From positions 496,001 to 560,000 of the forward strand of contig NZ_CAKLBP010000002.1 in NCBI RefSeq assembly GCF_920984665.1: a stretch of DNA of 64,000 nucleotides, written 5' to 3'. Shown here piece by piece: positions 42,764 to 52,226 of the stretch (position 1 is the stretch's first letter; each line of letters starts with the position of its first letter). The stretch comes from Pedobacter sp. Leaf170 (lineage in GTDB: Bacteria; Bacteroidota; Bacteroidia; Sphingobacteriales; Sphingobacteriaceae). The notes below the pieces were generated by a model, which saw only the letters and a list, made by a program, of their open reading frames with translations, ran no database searches and was not told the origin of the DNA. The position numbers and the translations under genes were made by a program.

Positions 42764-43672
42764 TTAGTTGTTTTTGGTAATATCAAGAAATAGGTTTTCC
42801 AAATCTTTTCTTTGTTTGTAAAGTGCAGAAATCATAAATCCGTTTTGAACTAACAAAGTATTTATTTCTGCATTTTCTTTATCATTTTTATAAGGGATGC
42901 TTAGCTTTTTACCATCATTCTCTGCCACTTGGTATCCGCAATTGATGAGTAAATCTGAAGCTTTTTCCACATCATTTATTTCGATTTCTAACATGGGTTT
43001 GCTAAGCTGATGAAGTTCATTAATTGTACCTTGAAACAACAGCTGCCCCTTATTTATGATGCCAACGTGGGTGGCTGTGCGTTCAATTTCTGCTAATAAA
43101 TGACTGGAAACCAAAATTGTTTTCTGATGTTTTGTAGCCAACTCAACCATCAGGTTTCTAACTTCTATAATTCCGTTTGGGTCGAGGCCGTTAGTAGGTT
43201 CATCTAATAACAAAAGTTCTGGGTCGGAAACTAAAGCCAGTGCAATGCCAAGTCTTTGTTTCATACCCAATGAATATTGAGCAGCTTTTTTACTAGCGGC
43301 ATCAGTTAAGCCAACCAAAGCAAGCATTTCGGTAGATTTATTTTTATTGATGCCTAATAAAATACAGCGGTTTATTAAGTTTTCTTTACCTGTTAAATGC
43401 CCGTAAATAGCTGGTTGCTCTACTAAAGCGCCAATCCTTTTTAAAGTTGCAATGCGGTTTCGGTTAATTTCTTTACCAAAAATAAAAACCTGGTCGGCCG
43501 GAGACTGAAGCAGGTTTAAAAGTATTTTAATGGTTGTCGTTTTTCCAGCCCCATTTGGCCCTAAGAAGCCATAAATGCTACCTTTTGGCACTTGTAAAGA
43601 TAAATCTTTTACGATGGTTTGGCTGCCGAAATTGAAATTAAGGCCGACCGTTTCGATTGCGAAAGCGCTCAT
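42764..43672 (-). CDS. ABC transporter ATP-binding protein
   Basis: 302 residues. Walker A is GPNGAGKTTTIK (39-50), the signature YSLGMKQRLGIALAL lies near 139, Walker B is LLLLDEPTNGLDPNGI and the switch His is in ILVSSHLLAEIERTATHVGII. The C-terminal 80 residues (ASDLLINCGYQVAENDG onwards) are the extra domain of BcrA-like ATPases. It pairs with the permease encoded next. The small gene three bases upstream is probably part of the same operon, and a LytS/LytTR system is divergent. Confidence 0.95.
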   Translation of the reverse strand: MSAFAIETVGLNFNFGSQTIVKDLSLQVPKGSIYGFLGPNGAGKTTTIKILLNLLQSPADQVFIFGKEINRNRIATLKRIGALVEQPAIYGHLTGKENLINRCILLGINKNKSTEMLALVGLTDAASKKAAQYSLGMKQRLGIALALVSDPELLLLDEPTNGLDPNGIIEVRNLMVELATKHQKTILVSSHLLAEIERTATHVGIINKGQLLFQGTINELHQLSKPMLEIEINDVEKASDLLINCGYQVAENDGKKLSIPYKNDKENAEINTLLVQNGFMISALYKQRKDLENLFLDITKNN

Positions 43673-43675
43673 TTC

Positions 43676-43849
43676 CTATTTAAAAATAGCAGTAGCTTGT
43701 TTTACAATTGAACCAGAAGTTTTTGCTGGCTTTACAACCACTTCTTCGGTGTTGTTTTGGTTGGTGTTTATGGTAAGTGTAAATACCATCATCATAAAAA
43801 CTGGTAGTAATAAAAGTAAAAATGGCGATGTGTTGGCTAACTTTTTCAT
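43676..43849 (-). CDS. Tiny membrane or secreted protein ahead of the ABC genes
   Basis: 57 residues from the Met at 43847-43849, giving MKKLANTSPFLLLLLPVFMM at the N-terminus; an earlier in-frame Met at 43894 would add a polar stretch before the hydrophobic helix. The single helix (PFLLLLLPVFMMMVFTLTI) is followed by a polar tail (NTEEVVVKPAKTSGSIVKQATAIFK). No family is recognised. It lies three bases ahead of the ABC ATPase, so it is translated with it. It could be a transporter accessory or an exported peptide; both are guesses. Confidence 0.6.
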   Translation of the reverse strand: MKKLANTSPFLLLLLPVFMMMVFTLTINTNQNNTEEVVVKPAKTSGSIVKQATAIFK

Positions 43850-44116
43850 AATAGGTTTATTTATAGTTATAATCGTTTCGTTTTGATAGTTCAAAGAAAC
43901 AGAAGAAAAACAGGGTGCTAAAATCTATTATACCAAGTGTTAAAGATTATAGATGAACAGGTGATTTTGGCGTTGGTCGATAAATTTTGCCCGATAAGCC
44001 GTTGGTAGAAAAAAAATGCCCGTTGGTAGATTGTGTAATTAAATACAAGTTTCTTTATTTATTTTGGGGGATGATTTATTGTAAGCCAAAAAGCTTGCAT
44101 TTCTGTTTTTATTAAT

Positions 44117-45148
44117 ATGAAGAAAAGTAAAGCACCATTAATACTAAATTCTATTTTTTGGGGGATAATCTCAATTTTTGTCATTTCGACAGTGCTTATG
44201 CAACCAGAGAAAATTACAATGAAAGATTATTTTCTTTCTATTGGTGTTTTTGGTCTGCTTAACGTATCTATATTTTACATCAATTATATTTTTCTAATAC
44301 CTGAATTTGTTAAAAAGCGGAAAAAATATTGGGTTTATATTCTTTTGTTTGTAGTAACAATAATAGCTGTAGTATTGGTAAAAACAGTAATAGCAGTATT
44401 AAATCCGATAGAGATTTTACATTACGTAATGGATGGGAAACTTAAAGAACGTTCTGTTAATGAGTTTGTCATAGTTAGTTGTTTTGTTGCAGGTTTTTTT
44501 CTTGTAAGTAGCGGAATTGTACGTTTTATGGTAGATTGGTTTGATAGTGAACGTGTTCAACGCAACCTCGAAAGCGAGCGCCGAGAAATGGAACTTCAGT
44601 TTTTAAAATCGCAATTAAACCCACATTTTCTGTTTAATTCGTTAAACAACATATACTCATTGGCTTATCAAAAATCAGATAAAACCGCTGATGCGATTAT
44701 GAAGCTATCTGAAATTATGCGTTACATGATTTACGAGAGTAATACGCCAACAGTTGCCCTAAGTAAAGAAGTTGATTATTTAAAGAACTACATTGAATTA
44801 CAAAAAATCAGGTTTAAAGATGGTGCTTTTATAGAGATGACTTTAAATGGCGAAATTGATGACCAGAAAATTGTGCCTTTGATGCTAATTTCTTTTGTAG
44901 AAAATGCTTTTAAACATGGCGTAGTTACTGATGCTAATGAGCCAGTGAAAATTGATATTATCGCCAATCAAAAGATTTTGCACTTTAGTGTAATCAACAA
45001 AAAAAATAATCAAAATAAAGATGCGCAGGGTGGTGTTGGCTTGCCAAATGTTGAGCGTAGATTACAGCTTATTTATCCGGATAGATATAAATTAAATGTT
45101 GTAAATTCGCCTACACACTATACCTGCGAGTTAATGATTGATATCTAA
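44117..45148 (+). CDS. LytS-type sensor histidine kinase
   Basis: 343 residues. Four N-terminal membrane helices (about 10-30, 42-62, 75-98, 118-140) are followed by the His_kinase domain of the LytS/YehU family: MELQFLKSQLNPHFLFNSLNNIYSLAYQKSDKTADAIMKLSEIMRYMIYES with the phospho-acceptor His in NPHFLFN, and a short ATPase part with MLISFVENAFKHGV and GGVGLPNVERRLQLIYP. It senses an unknown envelope signal. The cognate LytTR regulator follows by 60 bases and the ABC export operon is divergent, a common exporter-control layout. Confidence 0.94.
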   Translation: MKKSKAPLILNSIFWGIISIFVISTVLMQPEKITMKDYFLSIGVFGLLNVSIFYINYIFLIPEFVKKRKKYWVYILLFVVTIIAVVLVKTVIAVLNPIEILHYVMDGKLKERSVNEFVIVSCFVAGFFLVSSGIVRFMVDWFDSERVQRNLESERREMELQFLKSQLNPHFLFNSLNNIYSLAYQKSDKTADAIMKLSEIMRYMIYESNTPTVALSKEVDYLKNYIELQKIRFKDGAFIEMTLNGEIDDQKIVPLMLISFVENAFKHGVVTDANEPVKIDIIANQKILHFSVINKKNNQNKDAQGGVGLPNVERRLQLIYPDRYKLNVVNSPTHYTCELMIDI

Positions 45149-45208
45149 AACCAAAGAAATCTCTAATTATTTATCAAAAAATTACAAGCAAATAAATTAT
45201 TACCTAAG

Positions 45209-45958
45209 ATGAACTTGAACTGTATTATTGTAGATGATGAACCACTAGCACTCGATATTTTAGAGGATTATATTTCAAAAGTACCTTTTTTAACGCTTAC
45301 TAAAAGGTGCGAAAATCCGATTGAGGCTTTACAAATTGTTCAGGCTGGAGGTATAGATTTGGTTTTTCTTGATATTCAAATGCCAGAACTTACAGGGATA
45401 CAGTTTTTAAAAATCGCAGGGAATAAATGTCATTTCATTTTAACAACTGCGTATCCTCAATATGCCTTAGAGAGCTATGATTTGAATGTTTCTGATTATT
45501 TGCTGAAACCCATCGCATTCGATCGTTTTTATAAAGCGGTAGAAAAAGTTCATAACCAGATGAAGCCCGCAGAAGTGAGTCCACCGCAAATTCAGCCTTT
45601 AATAACACCTGCGCCATTTTCAGGTTCTCCAAATCCAATACAGGATTTTATTTTTGTAAAAACGGAACATAAAATTCAAAAAATATATCTTCACGATATT
45701 TTATACATAGAAGGATTGAAGGATTACATTTCTATTTTTACTAAAGAGGAGCGTATCATTACCCTTCAAAGTATGAAAAAAATGGAAGAAGCTTTACCTG
45801 ATAGTCAGTTTATCCGTGTTCATAAATCTTATATTGTTGCCATAGATAAAATTGAAAGCATTGAAAGAAGCAGGATTACCATTAACAAAAAAATTATCCC
45901 GGTAGGAGATACCTATAGAGATGAGTTTTTTAAAGTAATTGGAAATAAAAACATTTAG
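45209..45958 (+). CDS. LytTR-family response regulator
   Basis: 249 residues. The receiver domain has IIVDDEPLALDILEDYI at the start, the phosphoacceptor Asp in LVFLDIQMPELTG (near 55) and the LLKPIAFDRFYKAVEKV Lys. After a proline-rich linker (PPQIQPLITPAPFSGSPNP) residues 145-245 are the LytTR DNA-binding domain: IFVKTEHKIQKIYLHDILYIEGLKDYISIFT, LPDSQFIRVHKSYIVAIDKIESIERSRITINKKIIPVGDTYRDEF. It probably controls the divergent ABC operon (inference). Confidence 0.95.
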   Translation: MNLNCIIVDDEPLALDILEDYISKVPFLTLTKRCENPIEALQIVQAGGIDLVFLDIQMPELTGIQFLKIAGNKCHFILTTAYPQYALESYDLNVSDYLLKPIAFDRFYKAVEKVHNQMKPAEVSPPQIQPLITPAPFSGSPNPIQDFIFVKTEHKIQKIYLHDILYIEGLKDYISIFTKEERIITLQSMKKMEEALPDSQFIRVHKSYIVAIDKIESIERSRITINKKIIPVGDTYRDEFFKVIGNKNI

Positions 45959-46051
45959 AGGATGTATGATTGATAAGGGAAGATTGATGATGGGAAACGG
46001 TTTTGCGGAATTAATTGTTTGTTTTAACCAATTATCTGAACAACCAGTAAA

Positions 46052-46798
46052 CTAATCAAGTACTTTCTGATTCAATACTTTTCTGATTTCAGTCTCCACT
46101 TCCAGCGTTATTTCATTTGCGGTTTTTTCGCCTGGTTCGATAGGTTTTAAAACGGTCCACCTTAAAGCGTGGCCAGTCGTTAAAGGAAACATGCCAAAGC
46201 GTACAATTTTCCAAGAATTTTCTATTGCAATTGGAACAACCAAAGCATTTGGTACCACTTTCAGTAAAGTTGCAACGCCACCAAATTGAAAGGTTTTTAC
46301 CTGGCCATCTTTAGCTCTTGTGCCTTCCGGAAATATAACTGTACTCCAGTTATTATCTTTCATTCTACGGCCTAGTTTAATAATTTCAGAAATTGCCTGC
46401 TTATTATCTTTCCTGTCGATGTTTGCACCACCACCTAAACGTAAGTTTATAGAAATGGATGGAATCCCTTTTGCTAGTTCAATTTTGGAAATAAATTTAG
46501 CATGATATTTTCTCAGGAACCAAATTAACGATGGAATATCATACATGCTTTGGTGGTTTGCGGCAAAAATTATCGGCCTATCAGTAGGCAGGTTCTGTGT
46601 ATTTTTAAAGCTGATGGAATTAAAAAGGAAAATCTGGCAATATGTTAAAAAGAAATTTAACACATCAACAGATAATTTATGCGCTTTATATCCGCCAAAT
46701 TTGTAGCAAAGCCATTGAATTGGGTGGAAAATGCAAAGGCTTAACGCGAAGAAAAAATAAAAAATTGGGCTAAGTATATAACCAAAAAGTTTGCTCAT
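46052..46798 (-). CDS. plsC: 1-acyl-sn-glycerol-3-phosphate acyltransferase
   Basis: 248 residues. PlsC adds the second acyl chain to make phosphatidic acid. The catalytic motif NHQSMYD (HX4D, near 83) and the FPEGTRA motif (near 160) are present, with N-terminal membrane helices (LSPIFYFFFALSLCIF) and the LGGGANIDRKDNKQAI block between. A consensus promoter at 46818-46849 lies just ahead. It converges with the LytTR regulator. Confidence 0.94.
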   Translation of the reverse strand: MSKLFGYILSPIFYFFFALSLCIFHPIQWLCYKFGGYKAHKLSVDVLNFFLTYCQIFLFNSISFKNTQNLPTDRPIIFAANHQSMYDIPSLIWFLRKYHAKFISKIELAKGIPSISINLRLGGGANIDRKDNKQAISEIIKLGRRMKDNNWSTVIFPEGTRAKDGQVKTFQFGGVATLLKVVPNALVVPIAIENSWKIVRFGMFPLTTGHALRWTVLKPIEPGEKTANEITLEVETEIRKVLNQKVLD

Positions 46799-46817
46799 TT
46801 GGGCTTAAAAATTTTAG

Positions 46818-46849
46818 CAAATATAAAAATTAGATTTTATACCATTCAA
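46818..46849 (-). promoter_or_regulatory. Promoter of plsC
   Basis: On the minus strand: TTG (46847-46849), 21 bases, TATATTTG (46818-46825), matching the Bacteroidetes consensus. The predicted start leaves a leader of roughly 14 bases. The -33 box lies just outside the end of the upstream Nudix gene. Confidence 0.55.
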
Positions 46850-46851
46850 CA

Positions 46852-47406
46852 CTATAAATCGCCAGTCATAAACATCAGCTTTGCTTTTAAAATTGCCGCT
46901 ACGCTCATCGAATCTGTTATTTCTCCATGCTTAACCATTTGGTATGCCTCTTCAAAAGGCAATTTTTTTATTACCAACTCTTCAGTTTCTTCTGGCATAG
47001 CAATACCCTGAATCAAATCTGTTGCGATATAAATAATGCTTATTTCATCGCTTACCGAATTAGATAGGTGCATACGCTGAATTTCTTTCCAGTTTCTGGC
47101 ACTCATTCCGGTTTCTTCTAATAATTCCCTTTGCGCACTTTTTAGCGGTTCTTCACCCAGCGGGCCACCACCTTCGGGGATTTCCCAACTGTAAGCTTTT
47201 AAAGGATAACGGTATTGCCCGACTAGCCAGGTGTTTTGGTCTTCATCCAAAGGTAAAATGCCAATAGCTAAATTTTTGAAATGAACTTCACCATAAATTC
47301 CTGCTCCGCCCGTCGGATTTATAACCTGATGTTCAGTTACACTAATCCAGTTGTTATCATACTTTAATTCACTTTGCAGCGTTTGCCAGGGATTGATTTC
47401 TTCCAT
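46852..47406 (-). CDS. Nudix hydrolase
   Basis: 184 residues. The Nudix box is intact: Gly, five residues, GEEPLKSAQRELLEETGM, which fits GX5EX7REUXEEXGU. The surrounding sequence (INPTGGAGIYGEVHFKNLAIGILPLDEDQNTWLVGQYRYPLKAYSWEIPEGG) resembles ADP-ribose pyrophosphatase-type Nudix proteins, including the characteristic QYRYP and WEIPEGG. The exact substrate is not determined. It stands ahead of plsC on the same strand, which has its own promoter. Confidence 0.92.
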   Translation of the reverse strand: MEEINPWQTLQSELKYDNNWISVTEHQVINPTGGAGIYGEVHFKNLAIGILPLDEDQNTWLVGQYRYPLKAYSWEIPEGGGPLGEEPLKSAQRELLEETGMSARNWKEIQRMHLSNSVSDEISIIYIATDLIQGIAMPEETEELVIKKLPFEEAYQMVKHGEITDSMSVAAILKAKLMFMTGDL

Positions 47407-47451
47407 AACTGCAAGATATAAAATGTGCAGATTTGTTAAGAATAAACTGCA

Positions 47452-47484
47452 TAAAAAAGGCGTTCCGAATTATAGAAACGCCTG
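47452..47484 (-). terminator. Terminator of the outer-membrane receptor gene
   Basis: AGGCGTTCC (47458-47466) and GAAACGCCT pair with one mismatch; six T follow on the minus strand. It lies 16 bases beyond the receptor stop. Confidence 0.78.
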
Positions 47485-47499
47485 TAAGTTATTTATTGT

Positions 47500-49992
47500 T
47501 TAAAAAGAACCCTCATCAGGTCTGCTTTCTTGTTGCTCTTCTTTTTTATTCTTCTTCGTACTGTTAAACAAAGTTTTTCCGAAACGGTAAGAGAATGTTA
47601 AGTTACCCATTGTGCCTTGCATACGGCGTTGAAAATCAATCAGCGTAAAATTATCATCGGTTGTCATGCTCCATCTTCTGGTGTTAAACATATCTCTGAT
47701 ATTTAAGCTTAAAGATGCTTTTTTATTAGGGAAATCATATTTTGCACCACCATCAATACCATACATTGAGTTACGTTTACCTTGTGCCATTACTTCTGGT
47801 GCACGATAATCTCCACGAAACTGGAATGATAAATTTTTAATGGCAGTTATGTTTGCAGTTAAGTTTGCATTCCAGCTAAAGCCACTTCTATCCTGAATGC
47901 CGTATCTGGCGTCGCCTTCAATTTTCTGCTGATAAAGGTTTACGTTACTGGTAAAGTTTAATGCTTTAATTAAATCGAAACGACCAATTAACTCTAAACC
48001 ACTATTTAACTGACGGGTTAAGTTTTGAGGCGTAGTGGTTATAATTCCATTCGCATCGGGCACACTTCTAACCCTTTGAATTACATCATTAGTTTGACGG
48101 AAATATAAGCTTGATGTTAAAGTAACTTTTTTCCAATATTTATTGTAGCCTAACTCGAATGAATGCACATCCTCTGGCAATAAATTAGGGTTACCGGCTC
48201 TGTAGTTTAATGGGTCAGAAACATCAAGAAACGGGTTTGTATCCCACGGGCGTGGACGGTTTACTCTACGTGTATAACTTAACTGTACCTGTTGTTCGTT
48301 CTTTAATTTCTGCGAAACAAAAACACTTGGGTATAATCTTTTATAATGGATATTGCCTTCGCTGTTTGTTAGTACGTTTCCATTGTAACCTTCTAAATAA
48401 GTATCTAAACGGGCATCTTCTGCTCTTAAACCTAATTGGTAACCAAAATCTTTAATTTGATTTTGATAGTTTAAATATAAAGCATGAACCTGATCTTTAC
48501 TGCTGAAGGTATTGATCAGTTTATTGTTTCTAACGAAAATGTTGGTGTTCGTTAGTATCGAATCTGCATCCTGAGTATTATCTCCTAAACGAATCTGACT
48601 GCGGTAACCTGTTTCTATTTTACCGGCTTTACCAACTGGCAAAGTATAATCTGCTTGCACATTGTAGTTTGTATTATCTCCGGTATTAAAAATTCTTTGC
48701 AAACTTGGGTTAATGTTTACCGCATTGCCATTTATATTGGTAAAAGTAGTACTGTAATCCTGATCGTTATTATTTGTACCCGAAGAATAGCCAAAGTTAA
48801 AAGTTAACTCCTCTTTAGGCTTTGCAAATTTTTGCGAATAATCTAAATTTAAATCATAGCTATTTCCGCTACCGAGGTTATTATTTAGTCTGTTGCTTAA
48901 TAAAACAGGATTTAAATTTCTACCTAACTGTCTGATATCAACAAATTCATCTCTATCATTTTCTCTCGAATTGAAACCTCCGGATAAACTTACCACGCTT
49001 TTTGGTGCTAAGTAATAATCAAGTCCGGCTTTAACGTTATGCCCCTTATCTAAAGAATTTGATGTTGTAGTTTGATTTGCAAATGCAGTTGAGCCAGTAC
49101 TTTGTTTATAGGTAATATCTTGAAAGCCACCACCTAAACGATTTCCGTAACGGTAGCTGTAATTTCCATAAAGGTTAACCTTACTATTTTGAAAACTAAG
49201 GTTTGTATTTCCGTTGTAATTATCTCGGTTACCGGCACTTACTGCAACTGAACCATTAAAACCAAGTTTGGTGTTTTTCTTAAGTACAATGTTGATAATA
49301 CCAGCCTGGCCTTCTGCATCGTATTTTGATGATGGATTGGTAATTAATTCAACACTTTCTATAGAACTTGCAGGGATAGATGCTAAAATTTGAGATACAT
49401 TTCCGCCGGCAATTAACGATGGTTTTCCATCAATTAAAACCCGCACACCAGATGAACCACGTAAGCTTACATTACCATCAATATCAGTTGATACTGACGG
49501 TACATTAGCCAATAAATCTGTAGCCGAACCGCCTTCGCTTACTAAACTTTGATCTACAGAGAATACTTTTTTATCAATACCCATCTGCATAGCTGCTTTT
49601 TGGGCAGTAACTGTAACGTCTTTTAATACTGTACCAGCTGCGGCATTCATTTTAATATCGCCAAAATTTAGCGTTCCGGTAGCATCAGTTATCGTGATGT
49701 TATCCCTAACCATTGTTTGGTAGCCAACAAAACTCACTCTGAAAGTGTAGCTTCCGTTTGCTAAGTCAGGCATGGTAAATTTACCATCAATATCTGTTTG
49801 TGCTAATTTTGCATTTGCTTTAGTTTCCTTATTTACTAAAACGGCAGTTGCAAAAGCAATAGGTTCTTGTGTTTTGGCGTCTTTTAATACCCCGATGATT
49901 TTTGCTTTACCACCGGTTTGTGCAAATAAACTAAAGGAAGTGAAAAGTAAAAAAAAGGTGATTTTTATCGCTTTGTAATGTAGAAGTCTCAT
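47500..49992 (-). CDS. TonB-dependent outer-membrane receptor (CarboxypepD_reg/plug/beta-barrel)
   Basis: 830 residues from the Met at 49990-49992, which gives a good signal peptide (MRLLHYKAIKITFFLLFTSF, cut after LFAQ); the upstream Met at 50034 would add 14 polar residues. After the signal come a carboxypeptidase-regulatory-like domain (GVLKDAKTQEPIAFATAVLV, about 30-105), a plug domain with LLANVPSVSTDIDGNVSLRGSSGVRVLIDGKPSL and ESVELITNPSSKYDAEGQAGIINIVLKKN, and an outer-membrane beta-barrel of the OMP_b-brl_3 class ending FSYRFGKTLF. There is no SusD partner, so the ligand is open. The tail KKNKKEEQQESRPDEGSF is unusually charged and follows the last strand. Confidence 0.92.
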   Translation of the reverse strand: MRLLHYKAIKITFFLLFTSFSLFAQTGGKAKIIGVLKDAKTQEPIAFATAVLVNKETKANAKLAQTDIDGKFTMPDLANGSYTFRVSFVGYQTMVRDNITITDATGTLNFGDIKMNAAAGTVLKDVTVTAQKAAMQMGIDKKVFSVDQSLVSEGGSATDLLANVPSVSTDIDGNVSLRGSSGVRVLIDGKPSLIAGGNVSQILASIPASSIESVELITNPSSKYDAEGQAGIINIVLKKNTKLGFNGSVAVSAGNRDNYNGNTNLSFQNSKVNLYGNYSYRYGNRLGGGFQDITYKQSTGSTAFANQTTTSNSLDKGHNVKAGLDYYLAPKSVVSLSGGFNSRENDRDEFVDIRQLGRNLNPVLLSNRLNNNLGSGNSYDLNLDYSQKFAKPKEELTFNFGYSSGTNNNDQDYSTTFTNINGNAVNINPSLQRIFNTGDNTNYNVQADYTLPVGKAGKIETGYRSQIRLGDNTQDADSILTNTNIFVRNNKLINTFSSKDQVHALYLNYQNQIKDFGYQLGLRAEDARLDTYLEGYNGNVLTNSEGNIHYKRLYPSVFVSQKLKNEQQVQLSYTRRVNRPRPWDTNPFLDVSDPLNYRAGNPNLLPEDVHSFELGYNKYWKKVTLTSSLYFRQTNDVIQRVRSVPDANGIITTTPQNLTRQLNSGLELIGRFDLIKALNFTSNVNLYQQKIEGDARYGIQDRSGFSWNANLTANITAIKNLSFQFRGDYRAPEVMAQGKRNSMYGIDGGAKYDFPNKKASLSLNIRDMFNTRRWSMTTDDNFTLIDFQRRMQGTMGNLTFSYRFGKTLFNSTKKNKKEEQQESRPDEGSF

Positions 49993-50183
49993 TAAATTTT
50001 TAAAGTTTTTGTTAATTTTCTTAAAGATTGACAAAGAAACGGCAAGGAAGTTTAAAACAAGTGCCGTAACTATTTTATTACAGCGCTTTAAGGGTAATAT
50101 TTTTGTGGTCTTAGCCTAAACCTTTTAGTATTTATTAAAATTAAATTTTACTGTTAGATTTAATCTGCAAGTGAGTTTAATGT

Positions 50184-50191
50184 TACTTTTG
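50184..50191 (+). promoter_or_regulatory. -7 element directly ahead of the 2-hydroxyacid dehydrogenase
   Basis: TACTTTTG matches TAnnTTTG exactly and ends seven bases before the ATG at 50199, so the mRNA should have almost no leader. No good -33 box is visible. Confidence 0.45.
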
Positions 50192-50198
50192 CCATATC

Positions 50199-51134
50199 AT
50201 GAGTAAAAAAATATTAATTGTTGATGATTTGCATCCTGCATTTAAGGAACAGGCTTTAAAGTTGGGTTATTTGGTAGATGACGAACCTTTAATTACACGT
50301 GCCGAAACTTTGGCAAAGATTAAAGATTATGATGGTATCGCCGTACGTACCAAATTTAGAATTGATGCAGAATTGTTTGCAGCCGCATCTAAACTTAAAT
50401 TTGTAGCTCGTGCAGGTGCCGGTTTGGATAATATCGATGATAAAATTGCTTTTGAAAAAAATATCAGGCTTATAAATGCACCAGAGGGAAATTGTGACGC
50501 TGTTGGCGAGCATACAGTTGGTTTACTTTTATCCTTGATGAATAATTTCAGAAATGCCGACATTCAAATCAGAAACGGTATTTGGGATAGGGAAGGAAAC
50601 CGCGGTTATGAATTGAAAGGCAAAAAAGTTGGGATAATTGGCTATGGTTTTATGGGGCAAAGTTTCGCAAAAAAGTTAGCTGGTTTTGAGGTTGATGTTA
50701 TGGCTTACGACAAATACAAAACCGGATTTTCTGATGCTTTCGCACGTGAGGTGAGCATGGAAGAAATTGTTAAACATGCTGATGTATTGAGTTTACACAT
50801 TCCCTTAACAACAGAAACCAAACAAATGGTTGACGATGAATATTTCTTCCATTTTAAAAAACCAATATTTTTTATAAATACGGCTCGTGGAGAAATTGCC
50901 AAAGTATCGGCCATATTAAATGCAGTAAATAGTGGCAAAATTTTAGGCGCTGGTTTGGATGTTTTAGAAACAGAAAAATTTCCTGCATTAGCAGAGCAAA
51001 ACTGGTATAGCGATTTAAAACTACACGATAGAGTTATTTTAACGCCGCATGTTGGCGGATGGACTTTCGATTCTTATCGTAAAATATCTGAAGTGCTGGC
51101 CGAGAAATTAATTGCCATCGATTCTACTTTTTAG
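50199..51134 (+). CDS. D-2-hydroxyacid dehydrogenase (phosphoglycerate dehydrogenase-like)
   Basis: 311 residues, NAD-dependent. The catalytic-domain start is KILIVDDLHPAFKEQALKLGY. The Rossmann fold reads KKVGIIGYGFMGQSFAKKLAGFEVDVMAYDKY, and the signature blocks are VARAGAGLDNID, ADVLSLHIPLTTETKQMV, FINTARGEIAKVSAI (with the catalytic Arg) and the catalytic Glu and His in LGAGLDVLETEKF and ILTPHVGGWT. It lacks the C-terminal ACT or ASB domains of full SerA, so it may be the short serine-pathway form or another hydroxyacid dehydrogenase. Its stop overlaps the converging DUF6157 gene by 11 bases. Confidence 0.9.
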   Translation: MSKKILIVDDLHPAFKEQALKLGYLVDDEPLITRAETLAKIKDYDGIAVRTKFRIDAELFAAASKLKFVARAGAGLDNIDDKIAFEKNIRLINAPEGNCDAVGEHTVGLLLSLMNNFRNADIQIRNGIWDREGNRGYELKGKKVGIIGYGFMGQSFAKKLAGFEVDVMAYDKYKTGFSDAFAREVSMEEIVKHADVLSLHIPLTTETKQMVDDEYFFHFKKPIFFINTARGEIAKVSAILNAVNSGKILGAGLDVLETEKFPALAEQNWYSDLKLHDRVILTPHVGGWTFDSYRKISEVLAEKLIAIDSTF

Positions 51135-51546
51135 CAGAACGCATTGCCTTAATTTTTTTGATGTTGTTGTCGGCTAAAAATTGCTGATACTCTTTGGTTT
51201 CCATACCAAAAAGAGCAATTTTACCTTCGTTATTTGCATGTAAACCAAAGCCATATTGCTTGGTTAATGGAGAGGCTCTGAAACAAGCCTGACCTTTTGA
51301 AAAGAATTTTACTTTTGCATCATTTTCTTCTTCTTTCGAAATATCACTTCGCTCTATAAATACATTGAATAAAACATCATCGGATGTGTATTTGTAAGGA
51401 TTTTTTGCAATTATCTCAAATTGAATTTCTGCAATAGTTTTATCCTTTCCTTTTGCTTTAGGGTGGCTTCCTGAAATCGCTTTACTATCTTCAGCAATTT
51501 CTATAAATGTATTGTAGTAGTTTGTGCTGTGTAATTTATCTTTCAT
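51124..51546 (-). CDS. DUF6157 family protein
   Basis: 140 residues, soluble, basic. The start MKDKLHSTNYYNTFIEIAEDSKAISG followed by HPKAKGKDKTIAEIQFEIIAKNPYKYTSDDVLFNVF and the central ACFRASPLTKQYGFGLHANNEGKIALFGM match the DUF6157 pattern. No function is known. Its last codons overlap those of the converging dehydrogenase gene by 11 bases, so the two 3' ends are antisense to each other. Confidence 0.82.
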   Translation of the reverse strand: MKDKLHSTNYYNTFIEIAEDSKAISGSHPKAKGKDKTIAEIQFEIIAKNPYKYTSDDVLFNVFIERSDISKEEENDAKVKFFSKGQACFRASPLTKQYGFGLHANNEGKIALFGMETKEYQQFLADNNIKKIKAMRSAKK

Positions 51547-51694
51547 GGCTATCTGTTTTTATGAACTTTCTAGATTTTTCAAATTACTGATTTCAGGCAA
51601 TTTTTAATAATAAATTTGCTATGCTTTCAATTTATCCATGTGTTTATCAATCTTAAATTCTTAAATTGGCAATACAATTCTAACTAATTATATC

Positions 51695-52171
51695 ATGCCG
51701 AAAGAACATCAATATTCTACAACTGTAACATGGACTGGCAATAAAGGCTCAGGTACGATGGATTATCGCTCGTACGATCGCGATTATCTCATCTCCGTAA
51801 AAGGTAAAACTGATATTTCAGGTTCTTCAGATTCTGCCTTTTTAGGCGATAAATCGAAACACAATCCCGAAGATTTATTATTAGCCTCCATTTCGAGCTG
51901 CCACATGCTTTGGTATTTGCACTTATGCTCTAAAAACGAAATTGTAGTTATCGATTATAATGATAATGCTGTTGGAATAATGGAAGAATCGGCAGATGGC
52001 GGCGGTAAGTTTAAGGAAGTAACACTGAACCCAGCTGTACTGATTGCAGATAAAGCACATATAGAACTGGCTGAAACATTACACAAAGAGGCTAATAAAA
52101 TGTGTTACATTGCAAATTCACTCAATTTTCCGGTTAAACATCAAGCACAAACCAAGGCTGAGAATGGCTAA
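51695..52171 (+). CDS. OsmC/Ohr-family protein
   Basis: 158 residues. OsmC proteins reduce organic peroxides using two cysteines. The pattern YDRDYLISVKGKTDISGSSDSAFLGDKSKHNPEDLLLASISSCHMLWYLHLCSKNEIVV carries the first Cys (SSCH), and the second is in KEANKMCYIANSLNFPVK. The N-terminal HQYSTTVTWTGNKGSGTMDYRSYDRDY is typical of the YhfA/OsmC-like branch. It is probably monocistronic; the hairpin at 52271-52305 may end its transcript or belong to the greA leader. Confidence 0.93.
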   Translation: MPKEHQYSTTVTWTGNKGSGTMDYRSYDRDYLISVKGKTDISGSSDSAFLGDKSKHNPEDLLLASISSCHMLWYLHLCSKNEIVVIDYNDNAVGIMEESADGGGKFKEVTLNPAVLIADKAHIELAETLHKEANKMCYIANSLNFPVKHQAQTKAENG

Positions 52172-52226
52172 TTGTTATAATTTTTTTTTTTGAAAATTGT
52201 CAAAACTTTAAAATCATAATGATTTA

